Part shown: positions 1 to 9,072 of the stretch, piece by piece
Layout: each line of letters starts with the position of its first letter
Numbering within the stretch: position 1 is the first letter of the stretch
From: an uncultured Blautia sp.
GTDB taxonomy: Bacteria; Bacillota; Clostridia; Lachnospirales; Lachnospiraceae
Assembly (NCBI GenBank): GCA_900551715.1
Contig: URXG01000005.1
Coordinates: forward strand, 1 to 64,000
DNA length: 64,000 bases
Reading direction: 5' to 3'
Notes under the pieces: generated by a model
The model's database searches: none
Seen by the model: only the letters and a program-made list of their open reading frames with translations
What the model was told of the DNA's origin: nothing
Translations under genes and position numbers: made by a program

Positions 1-24
1 AAAAGAAAAGGAGTAAATATAGAG

Positions 25-774
25 ATGAAAATAGCAGTTTGCGGAAAAGGTGGATGTGGAAAAAGTACAGTAACCAGTCTTTTGGCTAAGGCTTTAGCCA
101 GACGAGGAAAAGAAATTCTGGTAATTGATTCCGATGAATCTAATTATGGTCTACACCGACAGCTGGGTATGAAGCTTCCCAGAGATTTTACAGACTATTT
201 CGGTGGTAAGCAAAATGTTTTAAATGATATGATGTTATCAAAATTTACTCATCAATTTTTTGAGGAAACCTGGACTATAGATGATATACCGGGAGATTAT
301 TATAGTCTGAAGGATGGTGTAAAACTGATGACCAGTGGAAAAATCCATCAAGCAAATGAAGGGTGTTCTTGTGCTATGGGAACTGTTATGACTCAATTTA
401 TCCAAAATCTTAGGCTTGCAGAAGACCAATTTGCACTAATGGATATGGAGGCTGGTATTGAACACTTTGGACGTGGAATTGATAACGGTGTAGATTTGAT
501 ATTGATAATCATAGATCCATCCTATGAATCCTTACAGCTTTCCAAAAAAATCGGGGAATTATCGGAAAGTATTCGAAAACCATTTTATTACGTTCTCAAT
601 AGAGTAACTAAAGAAAATCAAGAAATGATGTATGAAGCTGTATGGGATTCAAGTCGAGTTGCTGTATCTCTTAGTGCGGATCCTGGTATTATGGGAGAGG
701 GACTGATGGGGAAAGAACTATCAGAAAAACCAGATGCTATTGAAAACTTAACAGAATTTCTACTTTCTATTTAA
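25..774 (+). CDS. cooC: CooC-type nickel-insertion ATPase
   Basis: A 249-residue MinD/NifH-superfamily P-loop ATPase. The deviant Walker A motif GKGGCGKST lies at residues 7-15 and is followed by VIDSDESN near 33-40. A C-S-C motif at residues 114-116 matches the Cys-X-Cys metal-binding site of CooC, which uses ATP to load nickel into carbon monoxide dehydrogenase. The start is supported by an AAAGGAG-type ribosome binding site about 10 bases upstream. No CODH gene is visible, but the gene sits at the window edge, so its partner may lie to the left. It is more A+T rich than most of the window. It could instead serve another metalloenzyme. Confidence 0.75.
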   Translation: MKIAVCGKGGCGKSTVTSLLAKALARRGKEILVIDSDESNYGLHRQLGMKLPRDFTDYFGGKQNVLNDMMLSKFTHQFFEETWTIDDIPGDYYSLKDGVKLMTSGKIHQANEGCSCAMGTVMTQFIQNLRLAEDQFALMDMEAGIEHFGRGIDNGVDLILIIIDPSYESLQLSKKIGELSESIRKPFYYVLNRVTKENQEMMYEAVWDSSRVAVSLSADPGIMGEGLMGKELSEKPDAIENLTEFLLSI

Positions 775-852
775 AGAATGAGGAGATTTACTGTGGATAT
801 ACGATAAAAGATAACCAGATTATACAGCTGTAATTTGTAAAATCAGATCCGC

Positions 853-881
853 TTGATGCAAGAAAGAACCAGTGATATACT
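853..881 (+). promoter_or_regulatory. Candidate sigma-A promoter of the two-component system
   Basis: TTGATG at 853-858 and TATACT at 876-881 are separated by exactly 17 bases, about 95 bases before the response regulator start. The remaining gap from 775 shows no convincing gene. Confidence 0.5.
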
Positions 882-974
882 GAAACAAAAGGTATTTATA
901 AAATAATAAAAACCTGGAACTGTATTGTGTGATTGAACAGTTACAAAGAATGCAATTCTTGTGGAGGATATAGG

Positions 975-1679
975 ATGATACAGATTGCAATTGTGGAAGA
1001 TGAAGAAATTTACGTAAAACAATTAACAGAGTATATCCGGAAATATCAAACGGAAAGGGGAAGATCAATAAAGGTTACGGTATTTGGTGATGGAGAAGAT
1101 ATTACTGAGAATTACAGTGGCGGTTTTGACATTATTCTGATGGATATTCAGATGCGGTTCATGGACGGTATGACAGCAGCAGAAAAAATCCGTCAGATGG
1201 ATCAGAAAGTAATTATTATGTTTATTACAAATATGATTCAATATGCAGTACGTGGATATGAAGTTGATGCAATGGATTATGTAGTAAAACCAGTTGAGTA
1301 TTTTTCTTTTTCGCAGAAACTGGATAAAGCAGTTGGACGTATGCGCTCTGAGGTTAAAGAATTTCTTACGATTCCGATTGGGGAAGGAGTTATAAAGATA
1401 GATATAGCAGATATTTATTTTATTGAAGGACAGGGACATAATGCAGTTTTTCATACTTTAAGAGGGGATTACAGTTCCAGAGTTACGTTAAAGGAACTGG
1501 AAGAAAAATTGATAGTTCATAATTTCTTCCGGTGCGCCAAGGGGTATCTGGTAAATATGAATCATGTAGAAGGCATTGTTGGTTCTGACTGTGTGATTCA
1601 TAGTGTACATATACCAGTCAGCAGAACTAGAAAAAAGGAATTTATGAATAAACTTTTGCAAAATCTGAACATGGATTAA
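975..1679 (+). CDS. LytTR-family response regulator
   Basis: A 234-residue cytoplasmic regulator with an N-terminal receiver domain (acidic pocket EDEE at 8-11, phospho-acceptor Asp57 in the LMDIQM motif) and a C-terminal LytTR DNA-binding domain from about residue 130. The ATG at 975 is preferred over one 14 codons upstream because GGAGG lies about 8 bases before it. The sensor kinase follows 28 bases downstream, so the two form an AgrA/AgrC-like or LytS/LytR-like pair. LytTR proteins bind two short direct repeats about 21 bp apart; such a repeat occurs before the glycosidase gene at 3159, a likely target. The signal is unknown. Confidence 0.9.
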   Translation: MIQIAIVEDEEIYVKQLTEYIRKYQTERGRSIKVTVFGDGEDITENYSGGFDIILMDIQMRFMDGMTAAEKIRQMDQKVIIMFITNMIQYAVRGYEVDAMDYVVKPVEYFSFSQKLDKAVGRMRSEVKEFLTIPIGEGVIKIDIADIYFIEGQGHNAVFHTLRGDYSSRVTLKELEEKLIVHNFFRCAKGYLVNMNHVEGIVGSDCVIHSVHIPVSRTRKKEFMNKLLQNLNMD

Positions 1680-1707
1680 TTTTGTTGGGCGGATAACGGA
1701 GGAAGTT

Positions 1708-3015
1708 ATGTTATACCAGGATATTCCAAGAATTTATACAGCAATTGCGGAGTGGGGAGCGTGTCTGGTTTATCTCTATATGTTGAAAAGAGAAAAAATG
1801 AAATCTGCACATTTTCTTATTGGTGTGTTGCTTATGCTGGCATTGCAGTGTGCTTTTCTGGTTGCGACAGGTAATGTATCAGAGGTTTTATGGATTCCCT
1901 GTATGATTATTGCTGTTGCTATAATGTATGTATTTCTTATAGTTGGAGGAAGCATGAAACCTCTTGGGGCAGGCTATTGCTGTGCCAGAGCATTTGTGTT
2001 GGCAGAGTTTGTTGCTTCTCTGCAGTGGCAGATTGTATCTATTGTACAGGTGAGAGGAATTCAAAGTTTCTGGACTGAAATTTTGATTACGATTATAGTT
2101 TTCGGTGGTTGTTTTGTCATTGATATTTATCTGGAAAGGGATTATCTGAAACAGGATTATCTTCAGCAGATGACTGTAAAAGAAGTTGTAGCAGCAGCAA
2201 TCATGGCAGTTACAATCTTTGCGTTCAGTAATCTGAGTTTTTTGAGTGAAAATGTACCATTTGCAAGCAAAGAACGTGCAGACATTTTTTCTATAAGAAC
2301 CCTGATTGATTTTGGAGGAATTGCAATCCTGCATGCTTATCAGAGCAGGATTAGTGAGTATATTGCCGAAAAAGAACTTTCAGCAATGAATGTGATCCTG
2401 AAAAGTCAATATGAGCAGTATCGAAATTATCAGGACAGTCTGGATCTCATACAGATGAAATATCATGACTTGAAGCATCAGATCACAGCACTTCGTGCAG
2501 AATCAGACGAAGAAAAACGTAAAAAATGGATTGATGCAATGGAGGAAGAAGTCTCTGCCTTTGAAAATATGAGCAAAACAGGTAATCAGGTGCTGGATAC
2601 AATTCTTGCAGCTAAAATTTTTCATTGTCGAAAAAATTACATACAGATTACCTGTGTAGCGGATGGTAAGTTACTGGATTTTATACATGTAACAGATTTG
2701 TGTTCCATTTTTGGAAATGCATTGGATAATGCAATTGAACATGTAATTATGATACCGGAAGTGGAAAAAAGACTGATTCATCTGACGGTATCTGCAAAAA
2801 AGAGTTTTGTTTTTATTAAAATAGAAAATTATTGTGAAGATAAAATTCAGAAAAATGAAAATGATCTGATTACAACAACAAAAGTAGATCGACAAAACCA
2901 TGGATTTGGATTAAAAAGCATTCGTACTGCTGTGGAGAAATATAATGGTTCTGTGGATTTTGGAGTGGATCAGAACTGGTTTGAATTAAAGATTCTTTTA
3001 CCCAGAGCAATGTAA
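1708..3015 (+). CDS. GHKL sensor histidine kinase
   Basis: A 435-residue membrane kinase. About six hydrophobic segments occupy residues 10-215 and are followed by a coiled linker. The H-box YHDLKHQI is near residue 250, the N-box GNALDNAIEH near 337 and the G-box GFGLKSI near 400. This arrangement (HATPase_c_5) is typical of AgrC-like kinases that sense peptides or envelope signals and pair with LytTR regulators. GGAGG stands 8 bases before the ATG. No autoinducer precursor gene is visible next to it, so the ligand cannot be named. Confidence 0.9.
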   Translation: MLYQDIPRIYTAIAEWGACLVYLYMLKREKMKSAHFLIGVLLMLALQCAFLVATGNVSEVLWIPCMIIAVAIMYVFLIVGGSMKPLGAGYCCARAFVLAEFVASLQWQIVSIVQVRGIQSFWTEILITIIVFGGCFVIDIYLERDYLKQDYLQQMTVKEVVAAAIMAVTIFAFSNLSFLSENVPFASKERADIFSIRTLIDFGGIAILHAYQSRISEYIAEKELSAMNVILKSQYEQYRNYQDSLDLIQMKYHDLKHQITALRAESDEEKRKKWIDAMEEEVSAFENMSKTGNQVLDTILAAKIFHCRKNYIQITCVADGKLLDFIHVTDLCSIFGNALDNAIEHVIMIPEVEKRLIHLTVSAKKSFVFIKIENYCEDKIQKNENDLITTTKVDRQNHGFGLKSIRTAVEKYNGSVDFGVDQNWFELKILLPRAM

Positions 3016-3033
3016 AGCTCTGGGTGTTTTTTT
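3001..3033 (+). terminator. Intrinsic terminator overlapping the kinase stop codon
   Basis: CCCAGAGC (3001-3008) pairs with GCTCTGGG (3017-3024), followed by TG and a T-run. The left arm encodes the last residues of the kinase. Confidence 0.85.
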
Positions 3034-3067
3034 GCATTTCATGCCATATTTTTGCATGTTGTGCCAA
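3030..3067 (+). promoter_or_regulatory. 20-bp-period direct repeat, candidate LytTR operator
   Basis: TTTTGCAT at 3030 and 3050 and TGCCA at 3042 and 3062 repeat with exactly 20-bp spacing. Downstream are TATGAT (3088-3093) and TATAGT (3093-3098), neither with a recognisable -35 box, as expected for an activator-dependent promoter. A small palindrome GTGCC-N6-GGCAC (3061-3076) overlaps. Assignment to the adjacent LytTR regulator is inference. Confidence 0.5.
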
Positions 3068-3158
3068 AACCGGCACGATGAAAAAGATATGATATAGTAA
3101 GGTCAACAGGAAACAGTTCCTGAAATTATGGGACAGATAAAAAGGAGGAAAAAAGAGA

Positions 3159-6020
3159 ATGATCAGTGTTGAAATGGAAGATGTTCTGGCGGTATTACAG
3201 TTGTGCAAACCGTATATTATCGGTATTATTGCTGCACTTGTAATTGGAATCGTAATTATGATCGCATGCCGCAGGATGTCCAGGGGCAAAAGATTTCTGA
3301 TAAGGGGAGAAGCTGCGATCGCAATGGCTCTTGCAGTTGTTGTCTGCGTGAATATGATCTGTTTTGGACCAATGGCTACGTTGATTGGACTGGCAACGGG
3401 AAATGGAACTTTAAGCGATGAAACAAATGAAGAAGCTGCGGAAGCAGCAGAAGAAATTATGGAAGACGGAATTGTTCTTCTGAAGAATGAAAGCCTGCTT
3501 CCTTTAAATGAAACAAAAAAACTGAATATTTTTGGCTGGGAATCTATTAATCCGGCTTACGGAGGAGCAGGTTCCGGTGGAATTAATGATCTGTATGATA
3601 TTGTCAGTCTGAATCAGGGACTTGAAAATGCCGGATTTTCTATTAACCAGGAACTGGTTGATTTTTATAACAATTATGGTGCAGATAATCCGGAAATGTC
3701 TATTCAGAAACAGAGCTGGACATTACCGGAGCCACCTGTAGATACTTACAGTGATGGGCTTATTAAAAGTGCGAAAGAGTATTCTGATGTGGCAGTTGTG
3801 GTTCTTTCCAGAAAAGCAGGTGAAGGTCATAATGATATTCCGATGGATGTAAGTAAAGCGGCATATGATAATAATTCAGATAAATATGACGATTTCCCGG
3901 AGGGAGAACATTATTTACAGCTATCTCAGACGGAAAAAGACATGGTGGATATGGTCTGCTCCAACTTTGATGATGTTATAGTAATTTATAATGGGGCAAA
4001 TCAGTTTGAACTTGGTTTCGTAGATGAATATCCACAGATTAAATCCGTTGTATGGTGCCCTGGAACGGGAAATGTGGGATTTGATGCACTTGGTAAAGTT
4101 TTTTCAGGTGAAGTGAATCCTTCCGGAAAAACACCGGATACATTTATTTACGACATGACAACTGCTCCATGGTGGAACAATGGGGAAAAGATTGAATATA
4201 CCAACTTGGCAGATATGGCCGTTGAAGGAATGAATGCAGGAACCGCTCAGGTGTATGCTCCGGCATTTACGAATTATGTGGAAGGTATTTATGTAGGATA
4301 CAAGTACTATGAAACTGCTGCACAGGAAGGGGCGATTGATTACGATAAGACTGTACAGTATCCATTTGGATATGGTCTGAGTTACACGGAATTTGAACAG
4401 AAAATGGGTGAACTGGAGGAAAAAGACGGACAGATTTCTGTAGATGTAGAAGTAACCAACACAGGAGATGTTGCAGGAAAAGATGTAGTAGAAGTGTATT
4501 ATAAACCGCCATATACAAATGGCGGAATTGAGAAATCTTCTGCAAATCTGATTGAGTTTGAAAAAACAAATCTGCTTCAGCCGGGAGAATCTCAGACTGT
4601 TACAGTTACATTCAGTATAGAAGATATGGCTTCTTATGATGAGAATAATGCAAAAGCATATGTTCTTGAAAAAGGCGATTATGTGATTTCTATCAACAGC
4701 GATTCACATACTGTGCTGGATCAGAAAACTTATACTGCAGATAAAGATGTAGTATATAAGGGAGAAAATAAAAGAGCATCAGATGATACTGCAGCAACAA
4801 ATGTATTTGAAGATGCAAAAGGCGATGTGACATATTTATCACGAGCAGATCATTTTGCAAATTATGAAGAGGCTACAAAAGCGCCGGCATCTGCAGAGCT
4901 GGGTGAGCCATATGTTTCTGAATATCATCTGAACAGCAACTTTGATAAGACTACATATCTCAATGATGAGGATGTAATGCCGACAACAGGAGCAGATAAT
5001 GGACTTACATTAGCTGATATGCGTGATGCTGATTATGACAATCCTCGTTGGGAAAAACTTCTGGATCAGCTTACTGTTGACGAAATGGCAAATATGATTG
5101 CAATGGCAGGTTATCAGACAGCAGCCATGGATTCTGTGGGAAAAGTGGCTACACTTGATTTCGATGGACCAGCAGCAATTAATAACAACTTTACAGGAGT
5201 TGGTTCTATTGGATTTCCAATTGAAGTTGTGGTTGCTTCCACATGGAATAAGCAACTTGCACAGGCCTGGGGTGAATGCATGGGCAAGATCAGTCAGGAA
5301 ATGGGTGCAGAAGGCTGGTATGCACCAGGTATGAATACTCATAGAACTGCATTTGGAGCAAGAAACTATGAATACTTTTCAGAAGATGGAGTTCTTGCAG
5401 GAAATATGGGAGCAAAAGCAGTAGAAGGAGCAAGAAAATATGGAGTTTATTCTTATATCAAACATTTTGCTCTGTATGAGGGAAATGCAAAGATGGTAAG
5501 TGTCTGGTCAAATGAGCAGGCAATCCGGGAAATTTATCTGAAACCATTTGAAATTTCTGTAAAACAGGGTGGTGCAAATGCGGTTATGGTTTCCTGGAGT
5601 TTCCTTGGAGATAAATGGACTGGAGAAAGCAGTAACCTTATGAATACAGTTCTCAGAGATGAATGGGGATTCAGGGGAATGGCACTTACAGACTTCTTCC
5701 GAAACAATGGTCATGGATTTATGAATGCAGATGCAGCTTTGGCGAATGGAGTAGATGCAATGCTGTCCACATTCAACGGAGAAGAGAACAATGTAGCCAA
5801 TCCGGAACATCCAACATCTGTACTTCAGATGAGAAATGCCTGCAAAAATGTCATGTATACAGTTGTAAGCAGTTGGGCTTATGATGGAGAACACGAAGAA
5901 ACAGGTATGGAAAACTGGAAAAAAGCAGGAATTGGTATCGACATTGTAATAGCACTTTTCATGGCAGGAATGGAAGTACTGGTAATCAAAGGATATAAGA
6001 AAAGAAAGAGTGCTGAATAA
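3159..6020 (+). CDS. Membrane-anchored, circularly permuted GH3 glycosidase
   Basis: A 953-residue family 3 glycoside hydrolase with permuted domains. Two hydrophobic segments (about 17-37 and 52-82) come first. Then comes the sandwich domain (VLLKNESLLPL near 105, AGSGG near 135), a Fn3-like domain beginning at the YPFGYGLSYTEF motif, and finally the catalytic barrel normally found at the N-terminus. The predicted nucleophile is Asp845 in GMALTDF. A third hydrophobic helix (about 920-945) ends in a basic tail. Permuted GH3 enzymes are known from Butyrivibrio and Ruminococcus; membrane anchoring at both ends is less usual. It probably hydrolyses beta-linked glycans or glycosides at the cell surface. 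The substrate cannot be read from sequence. Confidence 0.85.
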   Translation: MISVEMEDVLAVLQLCKPYIIGIIAALVIGIVIMIACRRMSRGKRFLIRGEAAIAMALAVVVCVNMICFGPMATLIGLATGNGTLSDETNEEAAEAAEEIMEDGIVLLKNESLLPLNETKKLNIFGWESINPAYGGAGSGGINDLYDIVSLNQGLENAGFSINQELVDFYNNYGADNPEMSIQKQSWTLPEPPVDTYSDGLIKSAKEYSDVAVVVLSRKAGEGHNDIPMDVSKAAYDNNSDKYDDFPEGEHYLQLSQTEKDMVDMVCSNFDDVIVIYNGANQFELGFVDEYPQIKSVVWCPGTGNVGFDALGKVFSGEVNPSGKTPDTFIYDMTTAPWWNNGEKIEYTNLADMAVEGMNAGTAQVYAPAFTNYVEGIYVGYKYYETAAQEGAIDYDKTVQYPFGYGLSYTEFEQKMGELEEKDGQISVDVEVTNTGDVAGKDVVEVYYKPPYTNGGIEKSSANLIEFEKTNLLQPGESQTVTVTFSIEDMASYDENNAKAYVLEKGDYVISINSDSHTVLDQKTYTADKDVVYKGENKRASDDTAATNVFEDAKGDVTYLSRADHFANYEEATKAPASAELGEPYVSEYHLNSNFDKTTYLNDEDVMPTTGADNGLTLADMRDADYDNPRWEKLLDQLTVDEMANMIAMAGYQTAAMDSVGKVATLDFDGPAAINNNFTGVGSIGFPIEVVVASTWNKQLAQAWGECMGKISQEMGAEGWYAPGMNTHRTAFGARNYEYFSEDGVLAGNMGAKAVEGARKYGVYSYIKHFALYEGNAKMVSVWSNEQAIREIYLKPFEISVKQGGANAVMVSWSFLGDKWTGESSNLMNTVLRDEWGFRGMALTDFFRNNGHGFMNADAALANGVDAMLSTFNGEENNVANPEHPTSVLQMRNACKNVMYTVVSSWAYDGEHEETGMENWKKAGIGIDIVIALFMAGMEVLVIKGYKKRKSAE

Positions 6021-6022
6021 GG

Positions 6023-8485
6023 ATGAAAGTGGGATGGAAAACAGTTATGAAACAGCAAAAATTGGTTGAAAAGATGACAATAGAAGAAAAGGCAGCGATA
6101 CTCAGTGGAAAAACTGTCTGGCAGACCAGAGAAATTGACAGGCTTTCCATCCCGTCCATCTTTCTTTCAGATGGACCGCATGGAATCAGAAAACAGGCAG
6201 GAGCAGGAGACCATCTGGGACTGAATGCATCCTTGAATGCAACTTGTTTTCCCACAGCAGCGACGATAGCAAACAGCTGGAATCAGGATCTGGGAGAAGA
6301 GATTGGACAGGCTCTTGGAGAGGAAGCAGCAAGTATGGATGTAAATATCCTGCTTGGTCCGGGATTAAATATTAAAAGAAGCCCATTATGTGGAAGAAAT
6401 TTTGAATATTTTTCAGAAGATCCATATCTTTCCGGAAAGATGGCAGCGTCATATATTCGTGGAATACAGAGTAAAGGCGTTTATGCCTGCCCGAAGCATC
6501 TGGCGGTTAACAGTCAGGAACTCCGGAGAATGGCAATGGACGCAGTTGTTGACGAACGGACATTAAGAGAAATTTATCTGACCGGTTTTGAGATAGCTGT
6601 TAAAGAAGGGCATGCAAAAGCAATCATGAGCAGTTACAACCAGATTAATGGGATTTATGCTAATGAGGACAAACATCTTTTGACAGATATCCTGCGCAAA
6701 GACTGGGGATTTGATGGAATTGTAGTAACAGACTGGGGCGGAAGCAATGACCATGTGAAAGGTGTTGCTGCCGGCTCAAATCTGGAGATGCCGTCCTGTG
6801 GGTACGATTCTGCAAGAGAAGTGATTGCTGCTGTCCGAAATGGAAAGCTGAAGGAAGCGGATTTGGATGAAAGAGTTGGAGAACTGGTGGACGCAGTGAT
6901 GGAACTGACATCAGGGAAGAAGCCTTCAGATAAAAACTTTGACAGAAACGCACATCATCAACTGGCAAGGAAAGCAGCAGCAGAAAGCATGATTCTTCTG
7001 AAAAATGAAAAACAGATTCTTCCGCTGGATACCAAAAAATCCATCGCTATTATTGGAGATTTTGCTTTTTCACCCAGATATCAGGGGGCAGGATCTTCTA
7101 TGGTCAATCCAACAAAAGTAGAAGATATGTCATCGATTCTGCAACAATATGATCTGAATATTCTGGGGATGACAAGAGGCTATCAGAGAAATGGAGAAGT
7201 AGATGAGAATGACAGAAAGTTTGCGTTAAATTTGTCTATGAACGCGGATATTGTAATTTTCTGCTTTGGTCTTGATGAGATCAGCGAATCAGAAGGACTG
7301 GACAGAACACATATGCGTATTCCACAGAATCAGATAGATCTTCTGCAGGATATAAGTAAAGTGAATGAAAATATTATTGGAATACTGAGTGCAGGATCTG
7401 CGGTAGAAATGCCATGGCACACCTGCTGCAAAGCGATTTTGCATGGCTATCTGAATGGACAGGCAGGTGCTTCTGCAACATTGGATATTCTGATCGGAAA
7501 AGTGAATCCATCAGGAAGACTGGCAGAAACATATCCCATAACTTATGAACAGACACCGGCATTCCGATATTATCCAAGTAATGAGAAAACATCGGAATAC
7601 CGCGAGAGTGTTTATGTAGGATATCGCTATTATGATACTTCAAAAGTCCGGGTGCAATATCCATTTGGTTTTGGGCTTTCCTATACGGAATTTACATATT
7701 CTGATCTTATCATAGAAGAGGATGGAATCAAAGTTTCGGTTACCAATACAGGTGACAGAGACGGAGCTGAGGTTGTTCAGATGTATGTAGGACTTCCCAA
7801 TGCAATCGTGTTCCGACCGGAAAAAGAACTGAAAGGCTTTGCAAAAGTTTATCTGAAGGCAGGAGAAAGCAGACAGCTCAGGATTCCTTTTGATGATAAG
7901 ACATTTCGTTATTGGAATATAAAAACGGGACAGTGGGAAATAGAAACAGGAACTTATCAGATTATGGTAGGAGCCAGTGTTGCAGATATTCGTTTAACAG
8001 GTATGACTGAGAGAACAGGAAATAGTAAAGGGTATCCGTATAATCCGGCAAAAATGCCTTACTATTATACAGGAATCGTGCAGAAAATATCAGATGAGGA
8101 ATTTCGTGAACTTCTTGGCCATGAGATACCGAACGGGAGATGGAGTGGAAATCTGGAAATCAATGATGCAATCTGTCAGATGTATTATGCAAAAAGCAGA
8201 CTTGCAAGACTGATATATAGATGTCTCACAAAAATGAAAAAGAAGAGTGAAGAACAGGGGAAACCAGATCTGAATATTCTTTTTATTTACAATATGCCGT
8301 TCCGGGGGATTGCCAAGATGACCGGCGGGGCAGTCAGTATGGAAATGGTATATGGAATTGTCGATGCTGTGAATGGCCACTTTATGATTGGAGTAAAAAA
8401 AGTAGTTGGCGGATATTTCAGAAACAGAAGAAATAATAAGAAATATGAAAAATTATTAAAAGGAGCCGGAGTGAAGTGCAGATGA
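6023..8485 (+). CDS. GH3 beta-glycosidase with C-terminal extension
   Basis: An 820-residue family 3 glycosidase in standard order: catalytic barrel, sandwich domain, Fn3-like domain (YPFGFGLSYTEF, then VVQMYVG). The nucleophile is Asp237 in GIVVTDWGG. There is no signal peptide, so it is probably cytoplasmic. An extension of about 130 residues after the Fn3 domain contains an MPFRGIAKMTGG motif and a basic end; I do not recognise a function for it. The gene starts 2 bases after the permuted GH3 stop. An ATG at 6047, eight residues before TIEEKAAILSGK, is an alternative start and no ribosome binding site decides between them. With its neighbours it likely degrades a beta-glucoside or related oligosaccharide. 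Confidence 0.85.
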   Translation: MKVGWKTVMKQQKLVEKMTIEEKAAILSGKTVWQTREIDRLSIPSIFLSDGPHGIRKQAGAGDHLGLNASLNATCFPTAATIANSWNQDLGEEIGQALGEEAASMDVNILLGPGLNIKRSPLCGRNFEYFSEDPYLSGKMAASYIRGIQSKGVYACPKHLAVNSQELRRMAMDAVVDERTLREIYLTGFEIAVKEGHAKAIMSSYNQINGIYANEDKHLLTDILRKDWGFDGIVVTDWGGSNDHVKGVAAGSNLEMPSCGYDSAREVIAAVRNGKLKEADLDERVGELVDAVMELTSGKKPSDKNFDRNAHHQLARKAAAESMILLKNEKQILPLDTKKSIAIIGDFAFSPRYQGAGSSMVNPTKVEDMSSILQQYDLNILGMTRGYQRNGEVDENDRKFALNLSMNADIVIFCFGLDEISESEGLDRTHMRIPQNQIDLLQDISKVNENIIGILSAGSAVEMPWHTCCKAILHGYLNGQAGASATLDILIGKVNPSGRLAETYPITYEQTPAFRYYPSNEKTSEYRESVYVGYRYYDTSKVRVQYPFGFGLSYTEFTYSDLIIEEDGIKVSVTNTGDRDGAEVVQMYVGLPNAIVFRPEKELKGFAKVYLKAGESRQLRIPFDDKTFRYWNIKTGQWEIETGTYQIMVGASVADIRLTGMTERTGNSKGYPYNPAKMPYYYTGIVQKISDEEFRELLGHEIPNGRWSGNLEINDAICQMYYAKSRLARLIYRCLTKMKKKSEEQGKPDLNILFIYNMPFRGIAKMTGGAVSMEMVYGIVDAVNGHFMIGVKKVVGGYFRNRRNNKKYEKLLKGAGVKCR

Positions 8486-9072
8486 ATCATATAAAAAATA
8501 TATGGAAATGTTTTGAAGAGAAACATACTACTTTTGCAAAATGGCTTTATCAGATATTCTATTTTGTTATATTCAGTATGGGCGTGACAGTATTCCAGTA
8601 TCTTGTATTTACATTTTTACCAGGGATTTTGGGAATTGGTCTGGCTGGTACAGAATTTATGTGGCCAAAGTTTTCCATGAATCTGTTTGGAGTAAAATTT
8701 ACATGGAGTTTGCTGGGGTATAATGTATTGCGTGATGCAACGGGAAATATATTGATCGGTGGTGGACTTGGCTATTTTATCAGTTATGAATTGGGGTCAT
8801 TTCTTGCACAGTGTATCAATTTTCCACTTCAAAGAAATATTACTTTTAAAAGCCATGGAAATCCTGTATATCAGGCAATCTGGTATTTTGTTGCATGGGT
8901 GGTAATTTCACTGATTTGTAATGGATTTAATAATCTGTGGATGCCAGTTGCATCTGCATATGTGGCCCCGGCAGTCTATAACATGCTTGTGACAATTATT
9001 ACAGGTGGAGTTTCCATGGTGATTTTTTTCTTTGTGTTTAAAATTATTTTCCCAGAGGGGAAGGCTGAATAG
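8482..9072 (+). CDS. GtrA-like membrane protein
   Basis: A 196-residue protein with about four transmembrane segments. It resembles the GtrA/DPMS family, including the conserved stretch NFPLQRNITFKS between helices. Family members are thought to help move prenyl-linked sugars across the membrane, although evidence is limited. The ATG overlaps the preceding GH3 stop as ATGA with GGAGTG upstream, indicating translational coupling; a GTG two codons earlier is possible. Pairing with two glycosidases suggests a surface-glycan role, which is inference. Confidence 0.75.
   Translation: MNHIKNIWKCFEEKHTTFAKWLYQIFYFVIFSMGVTVFQYLVFTFLPGILGIGLAGTEFMWPKFSMNLFGVKFTWSLLGYNVLRDATGNILIGGGLGYFISYELGSFLAQCINFPLQRNITFKSHGNPVYQAIWYFVAWVVISLICNGFNNLWMPVASAYVAPAVYNMLVTIITGGVSMVIFFFVFKIIFPEGKAE

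Noticed and set aside
775..852. Remnant of a gene between the CooC-type gene and the two-component system
   Set aside because: Short frames here give no recognisable protein segment and no ribosome binding site.
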